A stretch of DNA of 64,000 nt from Blattamonas nauphoetae (taxonomy: Eukaryota > Preaxostyla > Oxymonadida), in assembly GCA_033064195.1 (NCBI GenBank), contig JARBJD010000267.1:1-64000 (forward strand), written 5' to 3'. Each line of letters opens with the position of its first letter. The stretch's first letter is position 1. Positions 9,856 to 20,876 of the stretch are shown in pieces. The position numbers and the translations under genes were made by a program. The notes under the pieces are model-generated. The model was not told the DNA's origin, made no database searches, and was given only the letters and a program-made list of their open reading frames with translations.

Positions 9856-12800
9856 TCAGTAATCATATGCATTGTAGATATTGTAGAAGTAACTGTCATT
9901 GTTAGAAAAAGCGTCGGAGATGTGGATCGGGAAGGTGCAGTTGAATCCAAAGAAGGACACGCAGTCTTCAATCCCCTCGTCGAAGAAGAAGCCGAGGAAG
10001 TCAAACAGACCTTCCTCCAAAAGCGAGGTCTTCCACACCGACGCTCGGTTGGCACCCACACGAAGATTGCCAATTTTATTAGAGCCAACTGGCAGAGGAA
10101 GTGCGCGATTGCGAAAGTTTGGGAGGTGAGCGGGGAGAGTGATGAGGGACGAGATCAGAGCGGAAGACAGAAGCGAGGCCAGTTGTATGAAGGTCTTCAC
10201 ATCACCCTTTCTCTCAATCGGTGTGGACATTATCCACACAACCATTTGGACGATGTCGTTGAGCCTGAAAGGTCGATGGTTGTTACATATGCGGATGTCA
10301 GAGAGATAGCATGCTTTGAACCTTACTTCGGACAAATCAATATGATTTGAGAATCTGACCAGGCGAGACAAAGGCAGGATGAGATCGCTGAGTTGTGGAG
10401 CGAAAGATTTGAGGCCAACAATGACTTCACGAATCCCCGCCAGCGAAATCTCTCTTCGATCGACGAGTTCCTCCACCAGATACGTCAGCATGGTCATTCG
10501 CGATTGGTGATTGACCTCATCCAAGATCTTCATTAGCGTCTCAAAGTTGACTGCGCCACTGAGGATTCCGATTCCTTCTCTCACAAAAAAGAAGAGTCCT
10601 CGTTGCACAAACACTTTGAGGAGAGGGATTGTCTTGTCATCTCGTTGGGTCGAAACAAGTCGATTGGGGAGATCTGGACTTGTCGGTGAGACTATCTCCG
10701 CAATTGGTTGATGAGCTGGCTGGGAGGTGAGCGGTGGAGGTGGAGAAAGGAGGTTGTGGCCCTCCTGTTCGTCCGCAGGCGATGTTGGGATAGAAGCTTG
10801 CTCTGGTTTTTGATTCACGCGCAACCTCAACAGGAATTCAGAGCGGTTGGAGTTTGTGGAGAGGAAGACGAATGCTTGCCGGACTCTCAAGAAGACCTTT
10901 TCAAATCGCGACCAAACAAACTGAGAAAGGAGATGGGCGAGCTGGGAGACCTCGATCTCGGGAGTAAGAGCAGACAGAGAGGCGATGATGTTGATCGCTG
11001 TGAGACAAACACTTTCGTTGAGACCAACTTGGTCCAGCGTGTTCAACCACCGCGCACGGTCCATGAAGTGCGGAATTAGTTCAGTTATCCGCGAGATGAT
11101 GGATGGGGCGATCTCAACGAGGAGTGACTTCTGCTCCATCGAGATGGAGGACGGCATCACAAAAGATGAAAGGCATTCGCCCGGATGCGTCGAAAGGAAG
11201 ACTCTGGGAAATGGACTCTCTTTCATGATTGAAAATGATCCGTTGGTCTTATAGTGAAGTCGAGCTTCGGAATCGTTCAAAAAAAGACCACGATACAGGT
11301 GAAAGTAGCGAAAGTCATCATCCGTTCGAGTCTGATTCTGGGTGGTTTCCGGCTCGCGAAGGTTGAGGAGCGCCAGAATGATGGTCAAAACGCGATGGCG
11401 AGACAAGTCCACCTGCACAGCAATCTCGACTTCAGTTATGCCAGATACGACTGGCAGAGCTGCCTCAAAGTCGAGGAGGGCTCGGATCAACGAGGGGATT
11501 CGTTTTGCACTCAGATGCGAGCGAAAAAGATGCCCGATGTTCAGATGGATGGCATCGACGAGTGTGTTAGTGAAATTGTAGCTGGGACTGTCGCTCAGAT
11601 GCAGCAGAAGGGCTGAGACACAGTCATCATGGTTTCTGAGTGAGATGCGTTTATAAACAAGGAGATAGGCCAAGACAAGGCTGGTCCGCACTTCTCTGGG
11701 ATTTTCATTGGAATAGGGGATGACCTCGAGGCGTGAGAAGGGAAAATCGAACTGTCCTGCTGAGTCGAGAAACATGGCGAGAAAGATGGCCAGTTCGGGT
11801 GAAGACGCAACATTCATATTGTCAATTAGTTTGCAAACATTCTTTTCTGCGATTAATGCTCTGATTTCATTTTTTCGGCTCATCTTCACAAATTCCAAGA
11901 GGAGGATAGGGAAGAATGATGGGTGAAGATCGTTTACCAGTTGGTCCAGAACTGTAGTGGACAGAAAATTTGGGCGACAATTCGAGATATCCGGTTCGAG
12001 AGGCAAATGAAATCTCTTGATCAGAGCGAGCAAGACTTCACTTGATCTCAGTTCCTTCGTGTTTCGTTTGCTTTTCTGGACGAGAGGAAACATAGTATTG
12101 ATGAAATTCACCAGAACAGGAAAAAGCGGAAGGGAATTGGGGCGGGAGGGAGCACTATAGTGATCATTCCGGTACAAATCATCAAGGAGGGTTAACGGCG
12201 ACAATGTGGTTTTGAGAAGACTAAAGCATTCTGCCTTCACGTGAGTCGCTTGCATCAGCAGTGACTGCGCCAGAGATGATATCACTTCATCCTCCGAGAG
12301 CAAGAACAACAGAAAATATGGCAGAGTTGGGTGGATCAAGGAGAGAGGATAACAGTTCAGTTGGACAGGTGGATGTAAAGACATTGGTGTGGAAGGGGTA
12401 CATAGCTTGCCTGCTTCGGTGGATACGAAGTTTAGCATCGTGCGTATCATGTTATTCTTGAAAGTCTGAGTTAACTCGGATTCTTCGCTTCCAAGAGGAA
12501 TACACCGATATTGTGGGACCGAACGATGAGAAATTGATCGGAGGGACAGTTGAAGAACCGAATACAGACATCTCTTCGTAAATGTTTGAAGAAATTCGAT
12601 GGCGTTCTTGGTCTTTCCTTCTGCAGGTGACCACGATGGAGCGATAGAATTGAGGATATTCCATCCGGAATCAATGGGAAAAGTACCAAGATGTCTCAAA
12701 AAGATGGAAATTTCGTCTGGGTTAGCTGTGATGAGGGAAAATGATTGAGAGAGAGATTGATACTTTTTAAGCGTTCAATCAGCAGTGTTTCTTTCATATT

Positions 12801-12890
12801 GAGAAGATGTCGTTCAGAAGAACAAATATCTGCGCAAATTTGCCCCGTGTAATCTCCAGATTGGTCTTGTTCTCTCTGGATAACGGTCAT
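9856..12890 (-). CDS. Large ARM/HEAT-like helical protein, function unknown
   Basis: ATG at 12890 starts exon 1 (12890-12764); a 38-nt intron (12763-12726, GTATCAATC..CACAG, phase 1) leads to one long exon ending at a stop at 9856, 998 codons in all. The frame runs on smoothly across the junction (LIERLK-TNPDEISIF), and exon lengths sum to a multiple of three. The protein is rich in Leu/Ser and amphipathic helices throughout, with no catalytic motif, as in solenoid scaffolds. A coding-like frame at 9480-9770 (RSLFMRQHRLLVLLSLV) suggests the last exon may really lie there, joined by an intron near 9770-9900 with an acceptor TTTGTCATTTCAG. It is divergent from the gene at 13050 with about 160 bp between them. 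A paralogue of that gene is possible but I did not see clear similarity. Confidence 0.75.
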
Positions 12891-13049
12891 TGTTTGATCC
12901 AACCAAACACTTTTATCATAACGAAATTGTTCAGAAGATACCAGGTTTTGGTGTACAGCATTCACTCTTGAACAATCACACACTCTCCATTATCCCAGTA
13001 TTATCATCTATCTCTCACATTCTTGCTCTCATTTCTTCCAGACTTTGTC

Positions 13050-16000
13050 ATGACCACAACCACCACCGAAATGAGTGATCAAATTTCAATCTCTCTGAGC
13101 ACAAGTTTGAATGGGTCTATTGAAAGTGGTGAGAGTAATATGGACCATATTGCAATATCCTCGGAAATCCGGACCGAATCTCTTTCATCATTCATGGAGG
13201 AGTTTGTGAGAGGAAATGAGGATCTTCCTTGGACGGTGTGTTGTCTGTTTGTTTGTTGACTTGGTGCAGAGATTGATGGAATGGTTTGTTGAAGGAGCGA
13301 TTGGTGTGGAATTGTTCCGAAAACACGATCGCTCTGCGCCACCCCTTTCCTTTGATAACATCCGAATTGACGGATCCTCGACAATCCTGATCGGTTTGTT
13401 GTTCGACTTTCTTCACTCGATTTACAGATCCTTCCTCCTCACGACAGGAACCGCAATCCAATGTTGGTTCACTCGCATCTGACTTCTCCACCCTTTCCTC
13501 GTTCTTTTTGGACATCCACCGGACACTCGACCGAATGAAGCGACTGACTCTCCCTCTTGATGACAGATTAGATGCTGTCTGCTCGCGAATCTTGGTTGCG
13601 CTTCTCGAACACTTCATCGCTTCGGGTGACCTCATTCTCCCTGATTCGTCTCCACACGATCATTTCCAATATTTCCTTGACTTTTATCGTGGTTCTTTCG
13701 AACTTAATCCACACACTCTCATCTACCTCACCAAACCTCTTGCACAGGCTTTCTGTCACACTGTCCTTTCACCCTCCAAACGCGACTGTTTCGTTCCGAC
13801 TCCCCACTCGTTTCTGCGTGGATATAATATTGAGAGATCGGAGCAGCTTCTGAATGCGGTGCGCAAAGTGAATGAAACGCTTTCTTTGGAGATCGTATCG
13901 AATCTGCACTTCGACTGGGAAGAGTGGGTCACGCTGATGCAGATGGTGGAACAGGGAGTGACATCACTGGTATGCATTCATTCTTCGTGAATCGTTCACT
14001 GTTCTTCAGACTGATCTTTCGTTCCTCCAATCTGGCTGTTTCCGACCAACACTCGAATCACTCCAAGCGAAGCATCAACACCGAGCCAACCAGCCTCGAT
14101 TCGAAGAGTCCAGTCGAGCGGAGTCTTCGTCGGCGGTTCTTCGGGCGGACCAGATTCGCCAGCCTTTTCGGAGCGACTGCTCACTCATCTCCTTGTCGAG
14201 CCTCTCCACTGAGACTCGGCTCACATCTCAATACTCACCCTCATCTTCAGACACCCGGCTCCTCTCATCGTTCCAGTCAGCTCGCTCGACTCAGCACGAC
14301 TCGCGAGATATCTCCGGCATTCATTCTCGTGAGATACTCATCATCATCCATTCACTTCTCTCCAAACCAAAACTCGAATCGTATCTTTGGAAACTCCGCA
14401 AACCCTTCACCTCGGAGAAGGAACTGGAACTTCAACTCACTCCTAACACCATTCCAGTCTCCCTCGAAGAGAGGTTCGGCCCATCGATGTTCGACGAGAC
14501 CGACGACTCCAAACTGGTCCAGTCACTCCGTCGATGTCATCAGGTCCTTAAAACCACGCAGTCAACACAATGCATCGTCAATCTGGACAGCTTTATCACC
14601 CTCGTCATCGCTGGTTTGCTCAACTCCAGCCAAATCATCGCAAGATTGTGCTTCATTCTCTTCTTCGAAATCCTCAAATCCCTTCCTGTTTTTGATCCCC
14701 GTGCCGACCAATTTCGGACTCTCCGATCTGCCTTCCGAGACGGAACTTTTTTCGATCGGATGGCGCTCATGAGTCTTTGGCGAATCTGGCTGTTCAAACG
14801 AGTAGAAAGTGCACCTGGACGTGACATGCGTGTGGAAGACTTCGATTTTGAGGGATTTCTGGACGCCGATCTGCATCACGGGAATCTCTTCGATGAAGCC
14901 TGTCGCTTTGTCTATACGCTCGTTTTAACCCCCAACACCTCAATGACTGGACAATGGAAATCAGACTTCATTCTTCAGTTTGAGACAAAGCATCGCGTGT
15001 TGGATCGTCTCGCAGACAAGTCAGGTGCATGGCCAGCTGAGTACAAATCAAACCTTCATCTCACTCGTGAACATATCATCATCGCAGAAGTGATGTCTTT
15101 GTTTCATGGCTACACATTTCCATCTGTCCTCACAGAACTCATCACAATCGATTTGGTCACCAGTCCACATCTTTTCAGCCCAGCACCGAATCCCGCCCTC
15201 TTTCTCAATTACACATCAATCTCCCCCAAACACAGACAGTCCTTCTTTCCGATGGATTTGATTTTCGAGCGATATCTCCGCCACAACCCATCCGCTTTCT
15301 TCCAAAACCTTCAGCCTCCACAGACAGCCTTCAGTGCGAGTAAATTCATCTGCACTCCTCTCGTCGGACTCCACTCCCTCCTCGTTCGGTGCGTCCCTTT
15401 CCGCCTCGATGATCGGACTCTCCTGACCGAAAGCAGGGCCTTGATGAATCTCTCGGATCAGCAGGTCATGTTCTCAGAGTTTAACAGGCTGTTCTCGCTT
15501 TTCCCTCCCCCTCGCCTTCTCGACCATCTCCTCTCCTCTCCTCACCTCCTCAGAGCCAACCAAGTGATTTGGAATGCATTTCTGTATCTTATTTGGTATC
15601 TGTGTGGACGAGTCGCTCCTTTTGGGGCTTGCTCGTCTCTCGCCAGAGTCTTCAAGGCGTTTGCTCCATTCGACTCGAATCCGGATGAACATGAATTGGA
15701 TCGGTTGAGGTCAGCTGGGGGTGTTGTTGTATTTCTTCACTGGTTCAGCATTCCTGCCCACTTCGACTCTCCACTCCTCTGCCATCTTCCTTCTCTGGCT
15801 GGTGCTCAGCGAGGCGTCCTCCAAAGACTCTCCTCTCACTCTGGCATCCTCTCTCTCGTCACCCCACTCACCGCTCAATTGTTCGTCGAATGTATCGAGC
15901 TCTTCGCAAAACAATTCGATAACACGAACAGAGACCTCGCCCATCTTTCTCTGTTTGTGCGGTCATTGCGCACGAAAGGTCTGCCCTCCCCTTTTTTCAT

Positions 16001-16341
16001 CCATCCACAGGGATTCACCCGATCCGCACCACACTCCATCACCTCCGCTCTCTTTCCACGTTTCTGTTGTCTGTCTTCTCTCTCTTCATCTTTTCAGACA
16101 TTTCGTTCCTGCCATCGTGTCTGCTGCCATCGAGTTCTTCCATCGCTTTGTCAGCTTCTCGTCTGATGTTGTTCGGATGGAGTTGGTGAACCGTGGTCTG
16201 CTGGACAATGTTTTGTTCGCCGTGTCGTGTTCGTCGTTCTTGGATGACTACGAGAAAGGAGTTGCTGTGATTGGGATTCTGCTCGACACCATCCGACGAG
16301 ACAATCTCAAAAACGAAATGGAAATGTTTGACTTTTCTTGA
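13050..16341 (+). CDS. Large ARM/HEAT-like helical protein, function unknown
   Basis: Five exons: 13050-13235, 13270-13393, 13428-13969, 14010-15961 and 16098-16341. The first three introns are 34, 34 and 40 nt with GT..AG ends and keep phase; the fourth (136 nt, GTCATTG..TTTTCAG) is my best choice to reconnect the last frame and is less sure. The sum is 3,048 nt, 1,015 residues. Two in-frame ATGs (13050, 13071) are possible starts. Composition is helical and Leu/Ser/Phe-rich with a Gln/Arg/Ser-rich linker near residue 300 (QAKHQHRANQPRF). No domain is recognised. It forms a divergent pair with the gene ending at 9856. Confidence 0.75.
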
Positions 16342-16735
16342 CATCTGAATGCCCATTCGAGAAGCTCGTCGTCTCTCTGACCGTCCAGACGTGCCAAGCC
16401 TGACGGGTGATTGTGTGTGTCACTTTTATCATGAAGAGTTTCCGTACTCTCCTCGGTTTTCTAATCATCATTCTCAAGATAGACACCTTTAAGCCTTTCT
16501 CTGATTCTTTTTGTAATTCGTACAGTGGGGAATGTGGAGAGGAGATCGATGAAACCACTTAATCATGTCAGTTTCCACAGAGGAGTGAAAAACAAGAAGA
16601 CGGTGTTGTCTCCGTGGTTGAACTATTCCGAATTAAGGATTTGAAGACCACACATTGATTCCAGAAATTGACTGAGTAAGCGAAGGGTTGAAGTGTGGAG
16701 AGCAGTATTCACCGTGAAACAAGGTTATTCCGATC
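16342..16735. other. Intergenic spacer between convergent genes
   Basis: About 390 bp between two convergent 3' ends. No frame, repeat or RNA gene seen. Confidence 0.7.
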
Positions 16736-17536
16736 TCAACAGCAATCCCATGAATAAACAACATTTGAGAAGTCTAGCCTCTCCAGATCATCCGGCCGAA
16801 TGAAGAAATTGGCGACACCGGAATCACCCCACATCATTCCTTTGCAGGTCTCGAGTTCGAGGAGCAGTTTCGTGTGCGATGCGAACGTGTCATATCGAGG
16901 GTCGTCTTGCGTAAATGTGGGATATCCACCGATGCGGCAACATTGAGGAGGGCCATCGTCGTAAAGGTGATCGGTGATCTCGTCGAAACTGATTCCTTCT
17001 GCTTCTGCATCATCAGCGAACAATTCGTGAAGAATATCCTGAAATCTGAAGTCATGATAACGAATTGGCTCAGTCCGGAGTTCAGCTGTAAAACAGAAAG
17101 ACTTGTCAAACGGGGCTTCCTGAGGGACTTCTGGGATATTCAGGGTGGTTTGGTTGGCGGGGTCCGGGTCGATTGTGGGGTGATATATCACTCTCCAAGT
17201 ATCTTGTTTCTCTGGGGATTCGAAATTCGCTCCGTACAACTCCTCATCACTAATGAAGAACTGCAGCATGCCGTTCTGCGGGAAACCAGGGAGTTTTGGG
17301 AGAGTATCAAAATTGAGTTGGCAAAGAAGTGCCATCGGTGAATTTGAAGAGGGACTGTTGGGATAGCTCATATTTTTCGGGAAATAGGGAATTCCTCCAA
17401 TTTTAGTGTCGAATATCCCAGGTTCCTTGTCGTTCGGTTCTAACATAATTACTGGCTCACTTGTTCGTTCGATCAGAGTTGACTTCACTCGATCGTAGAA
17501 TTTGGAGAGGTTTTCTTTCGAATCATCAGATGTCAT
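16736..17536 (-). CDS. DUF1963 / YwqG-like protein
   Basis: 266 residues from the ATG at 17536; a longer frame needs a TTG start and is rejected. The family signature is clear: an N-terminal helix, then GGIPYFPKNMSYP, then the strand PMALLCQLNFDTLPKLPGFP, NGMLQFFIS, and an acidic C-terminal half with GGYPTFTQDDPR (around residue 205-216). This matches DUF1963 (Bacillus YwqG and relatives), usually 250-280 residues, cytosolic, function unknown. The family is common in bacteria and scattered in protists, which is consistent with an old transfer; the gene has no visible intron. It is divergent from the proC-like gene with 68 bp between the ATGs, suggesting a shared promoter. Confidence 0.85.
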   Translation of the reverse strand: MTSDDSKENLSKFYDRVKSTLIERTSEPVIMLEPNDKEPGIFDTKIGGIPYFPKNMSYPNSPSSNSPMALLCQLNFDTLPKLPGFPQNGMLQFFISDEELYGANFESPEKQDTWRVIYHPTIDPDPANQTTLNIPEVPQEAPFDKSFCFTAELRTEPIRYHDFRFQDILHELFADDAEAEGISFDEITDHLYDDGPPQCCRIGGYPTFTQDDPRYDTFASHTKLLLELETCKGMMWGDSGVANFFIRPDDLERLDFSNVVYSWDCC

Positions 17537-17604
17537 CGATGGTATCAAGATGATCTTGTCAGTTTGAGCTCAGAAAAGAATGTTGGTTCTTGTCTTCTCA
17601 CGCG
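17537..17604. promoter_or_regulatory. 68-bp divergent promoter region
   Basis: The whole space between the start codons of the DUF1963 gene and the pyrroline-5-carboxylate reductase gene. Both promoters must overlap here or extend into coding sequence. No obvious TATA box; specific elements cannot be assigned. Confidence 0.5.
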
Positions 17605-18426
17605 ATGGCTGATCGCTTTCAATATGGCTTCATTGGATGTGGGAATATGGTATCAGCGATCATTCAAGGAATGATTTCTTCACAGTTTTGTCCATCATCG
17701 CAAATCGGAGTCTCTTCACGAACTCAATCCCGAATTCAAGCCTTGTCAAAAGATACCGACATCGTTGCTGTCCAATCAAATCAAGAACTTGCTCAAAAAT
17801 CGTCAATTATCATCGTCGGAGTCAAACCAGCCCAATACCCAACCGTTCTCCACGAAATAACTTCGTCTCTCCATTCTGATACACTCATCGTCTCAATCAC
17901 ACCGAGCTTCACACTCGCTCAACTCCAACATATGATAGACCACAAGTGCCATGTTCTCAGAGCGATGCCAAACACACCACTCGCCGTCGGCTGTGGAATG
18001 ACTGCGATCTGTGCACCAGACGACGTGCCAGCTGAGATTCGCCAGAAAGTTGTCGATCTTTTTTCAAGTTGTGGACGTGTTGAAGTTATCCCCGAAACAT
18101 TGATGGATGTGGTTCCAGCCGCAAGTGGGAGTTCACCTGCGTTCTTCTTCATCATTGCCGAGGCCATGGCTGATGCTGTAGTGATGCAGGGGATGCCTCG
18201 CCAACAAGCTTATTCTTTTGTCGCTCAAACAATGCTGGGAAGCGCGAAAATGATTCTCGAAAGCGGAAAGCACCCTGGGCAGCTGAAAGACGAAGTATGT
18301 TCACCTGGAGGGTCAACAATCGCTGGGATTGCCAAACTGGAAGAAATGGGACTCCGTGGAACTATTATTTCGGGGATGAATGCAACATGGGAGAAGATCA
18401 AGGAAATGGGAAAGAAGACGGAATAA
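17605..18426 (+). CDS. proC: Pyrroline-5-carboxylate reductase
   Basis: Catalyses the last step of proline synthesis, NAD(P)H-dependent reduction of 1-pyrroline-5-carboxylate, in the cytosol. About 273 residues from the ATG at 17605 (an upstream TTG frame extension is rejected), the usual length. Visible features: Rossmann GFIGCGNM at residues 7-14, SSRT for cofactor ribose/phosphate choice, VGVKPAQ, the substrate-binding RAMPNTP (about 118-124), and the C-terminal signature with SGSSPAF and PGGSTIAG-I--LE--G. All the family's conserved motifs are present and there is no intron or frame break. It is divergent from the DUF1963 gene. The gene is intronless, like its neighbour, which is unusual here but not by itself proof of transfer. 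Confidence 0.96.
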   Translation: MADRFQYGFIGCGNMVSAIIQGMISSQFCPSSQIGVSSRTQSRIQALSKDTDIVAVQSNQELAQKSSIIIVGVKPAQYPTVLHEITSSLHSDTLIVSITPSFTLAQLQHMIDHKCHVLRAMPNTPLAVGCGMTAICAPDDVPAEIRQKVVDLFSSCGRVEVIPETLMDVVPAASGSSPAFFFIIAEAMADAVVMQGMPRQQAYSFVAQTMLGSAKMILESGKHPGQLKDEVCSPGGSTIAGIAKLEEMGLRGTIISGMNATWEKIKEMGKKTE

Positions 18427-18709
18427 TTGACACAATATATTCCACTCAATGCGGCAGAGACATCGATCTCTGGAGTACATTGACTCCCTCTGTCCACGAG
18501 ATCATTCTATATTTTTCTATTCTCGCTCCTTTTGAATCTTGTTTTCGCTTCTATCTACAACATAAACCATCATGTCAGCTGTAGAAATCATCTGACGTAA
18601 CTTTTTGTCACGTTATTATTGAATGCAGATGCTGATTAACGAAGATCTACCTTTTGAAACTCACCCATCCCATTCTTTCTCTTCTGGATCCTAATTTTCA
18701 TTTACGGCG
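18427..18709. other. Intergenic spacer
   Basis: About 280 bp between the proC-like gene and the next start. Nothing recognised. Confidence 0.7.
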
Positions 18710-20668
18710 ATGCGAACGTCATCGCGCGCAATACATCCATGTCCGATAGTGCCTCTCTCAAGGTTGATGATTCAGTTCTACTTGGGGAGTAAGGATGCCG
18801 CGATTTCACGACAGGTTTTTTTCTTTTCTGACTCACAATTTTGACTTTCACACCTTCAGTTCATCACATCACAGCGCATCACTCACATGATCAATTGCGC
18901 AACAAATTCCGTTCCAAATATCGTTACAGTTACCCAGTGTTCGTTTCTCTCGCTTTACCTCATCGAGAACGATGTCGCATCTTTATTTGACAAAACCAAC
19001 AAAACAATTGCCCGGATCTGCCACTTCCTGGATTCCGCTATGGAACAAGATGGTATTGTTCTCATCCATTCCCCGAAAGGGCATAACCGCGCCATGCTGG
19101 TGGCAGCGATCTATCTCATCCACCGCTACGCGTGGAGTGCGGATCAGGCAATTGAAGTTGTCTCTGTTTGTCGCCAGTCTCGCATGAAGGCATCAGTGGA
19201 ACAGGGTCTGCGAGCACAGAGCATGAATATTCCTTGTCTCCAACAATCGGTGTCACTCATGCACGAAGCACTCACTATTCAAAACACCCACTTCAACCAA
19301 ACAGCACGGATAAAGTCGCACATTCCACATGCTGACTCCCCTGCTCGTACCACATTTCAAAAGTTCAGTGAAATCTCCGTTTTCGAAGATTATTACGATC
19401 TGTCCCACCAGAAATGGCATCTCTCCGGACAAGCTGAACAAGTCCAAACTAGTCATGAATCCATTCTTCGGAGTGGGAAAGGGGCGAAGTCAGGCAGATC
19501 GGTGAAAATCATGCAAACACACTCGCCTTTCCACAAACTTCAAAATACGCGCACGAAAGGCATTTCTCACTACATTCCTTTAAGTTACAATGTTCCTCAA
19601 ATTGATTTCACCAATCTGCCATCCTTCCTGCGCTCGGACAACCTCGTCCAAATGATGGTCAATTCGATCCAAGCGAATCTGGTGCAATTCACCAACACGT
19701 TGCCGCCTGACCTCATCACAACGTGCAACGAGGAGCCGTGCATATTTGACAGTCCAGACCCGCTTCTGAACTCCACCACGTCGCAGCCACCAACGCCGCC
19801 CAATCCGAGCTTCACAGTCGACCTCAGCCCAACAGTTGTGCATCTCCTGCGACCAGAAGCACTCAGCATGCCCTCCTCTCCGCCAGAGCTCCCCTCGCCC
19901 ACCCAAACGTCCAGCCACTCTCTCACTCCTCCCCCGCCTCGCCAACGCCTCTTCAGCTCGGACAGTGTCAACAGAGTCGGCCCCCTCGCCTCTCCGCCGC
20001 TGCCGAACAGCTCTTCTTTGCCTCTCCTCAACACTGATTCCATTTCTCGCCCTCCAATCCGCCCACCTCTCTCATTTCGAGAGTCTTCCCTCACAGGCTC
20101 CTATTCGGGATCAACCAATCCCCCCTCGCTCGGTCTCATGTCTCTGTTTTCCAAAACAGACCGTGCCTCTTCGAAGCCATTCCCACCGTTTTCGTTTACC
20201 GAGCCACTCCGCTCGCCTCCCCCGTCGACACTCCCTCATTCGCATTCTGTTGATTCGCTTACCGTTGACAACACGTCATACCGTCACTCGAACCCCTCCC
20301 AGCATTCCACACGCAAGACCCTCCTCTCCCAACCCCGCACTCCTGCCATCCTTCTCCTCACGTCTCCGCCGCCTCGCCGAAGACAGGCTCAGCGTCTCAC
20401 CCAAACACGATTCAAAGGGCGCGGAGCTGGGAAGACTCAGCGCGACTCGAACGGCACTGAATGCCACTCTCCAGCGACTGCAGGGCCGCCTCCGCTGGCT
20501 GGCCAAGCAGCACAGAGGCCTCGCCCGCACTCGATGCACAGAAAGAGCAGGGCAGAGTCTGACCTCTTCCGCACTCCGACGAAGGGGGACAGCGAGACGC
20601 CGTTTGACTTCCCTTCGGACCCTGCGTGTCTGAACATCAAGCTCATTGAGTTATGCACCACTGATTGA
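18710..20668 (+). CDS. Dual-specificity-phosphatase-like protein with a dead active site and long disordered tail
   Basis: Exon 1 18710-18814, 45-nt intron 18815-18859, exon 2 18860-20668; 637 residues. The junction gives FYLGSKDAAISRQ-FITSQRITHMIN, the typical start of a DSP fold (a strand, LGS, then I-T-MIN). The P-loop, normally HCxxGxxR, reads HSPKGHNR at about residue 90: the catalytic Cys is Ser while the Arg is kept. It is followed by AMLVAAIYLIHRY and a recognisable final helix. From about residue 200 onward the protein is Ser/Pro-rich and probably disordered. The expected role is phospho-residue binding or scaffolding, as for STYX-type pseudophosphatases. A start at the second in-frame ATG (18770) is also possible. 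An upstream ATG in another frame was rejected because it stops early. Confidence 0.8.
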
Positions 20669-20876
20669 TCGGGGATCGTTTTTGTCATTATTATTATGTC
20701 GAAGCAGTCATTATTTTCAAGTTACCAGCACAGGTTCTTTTTCATCTTACCCTGCAATGTTCACAGAAGATTTTTGCAGTTTTTGTGCTTTTTCTTTGTT
20801 GAAAAACTGAGATCAAACCACACACCTTTTCTTGAACCTCAACAAACCGTTTGTCAACGTCCACTCTGGGACAAAC

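Noticed and set aside
18738-18794. ATG in another frame as start of the pseudophosphatase gene
   Set aside because: Its frame stops after about 16 codons, whereas the frame from 18710 gives the canonical LGSKDAA start and splices cleanly.
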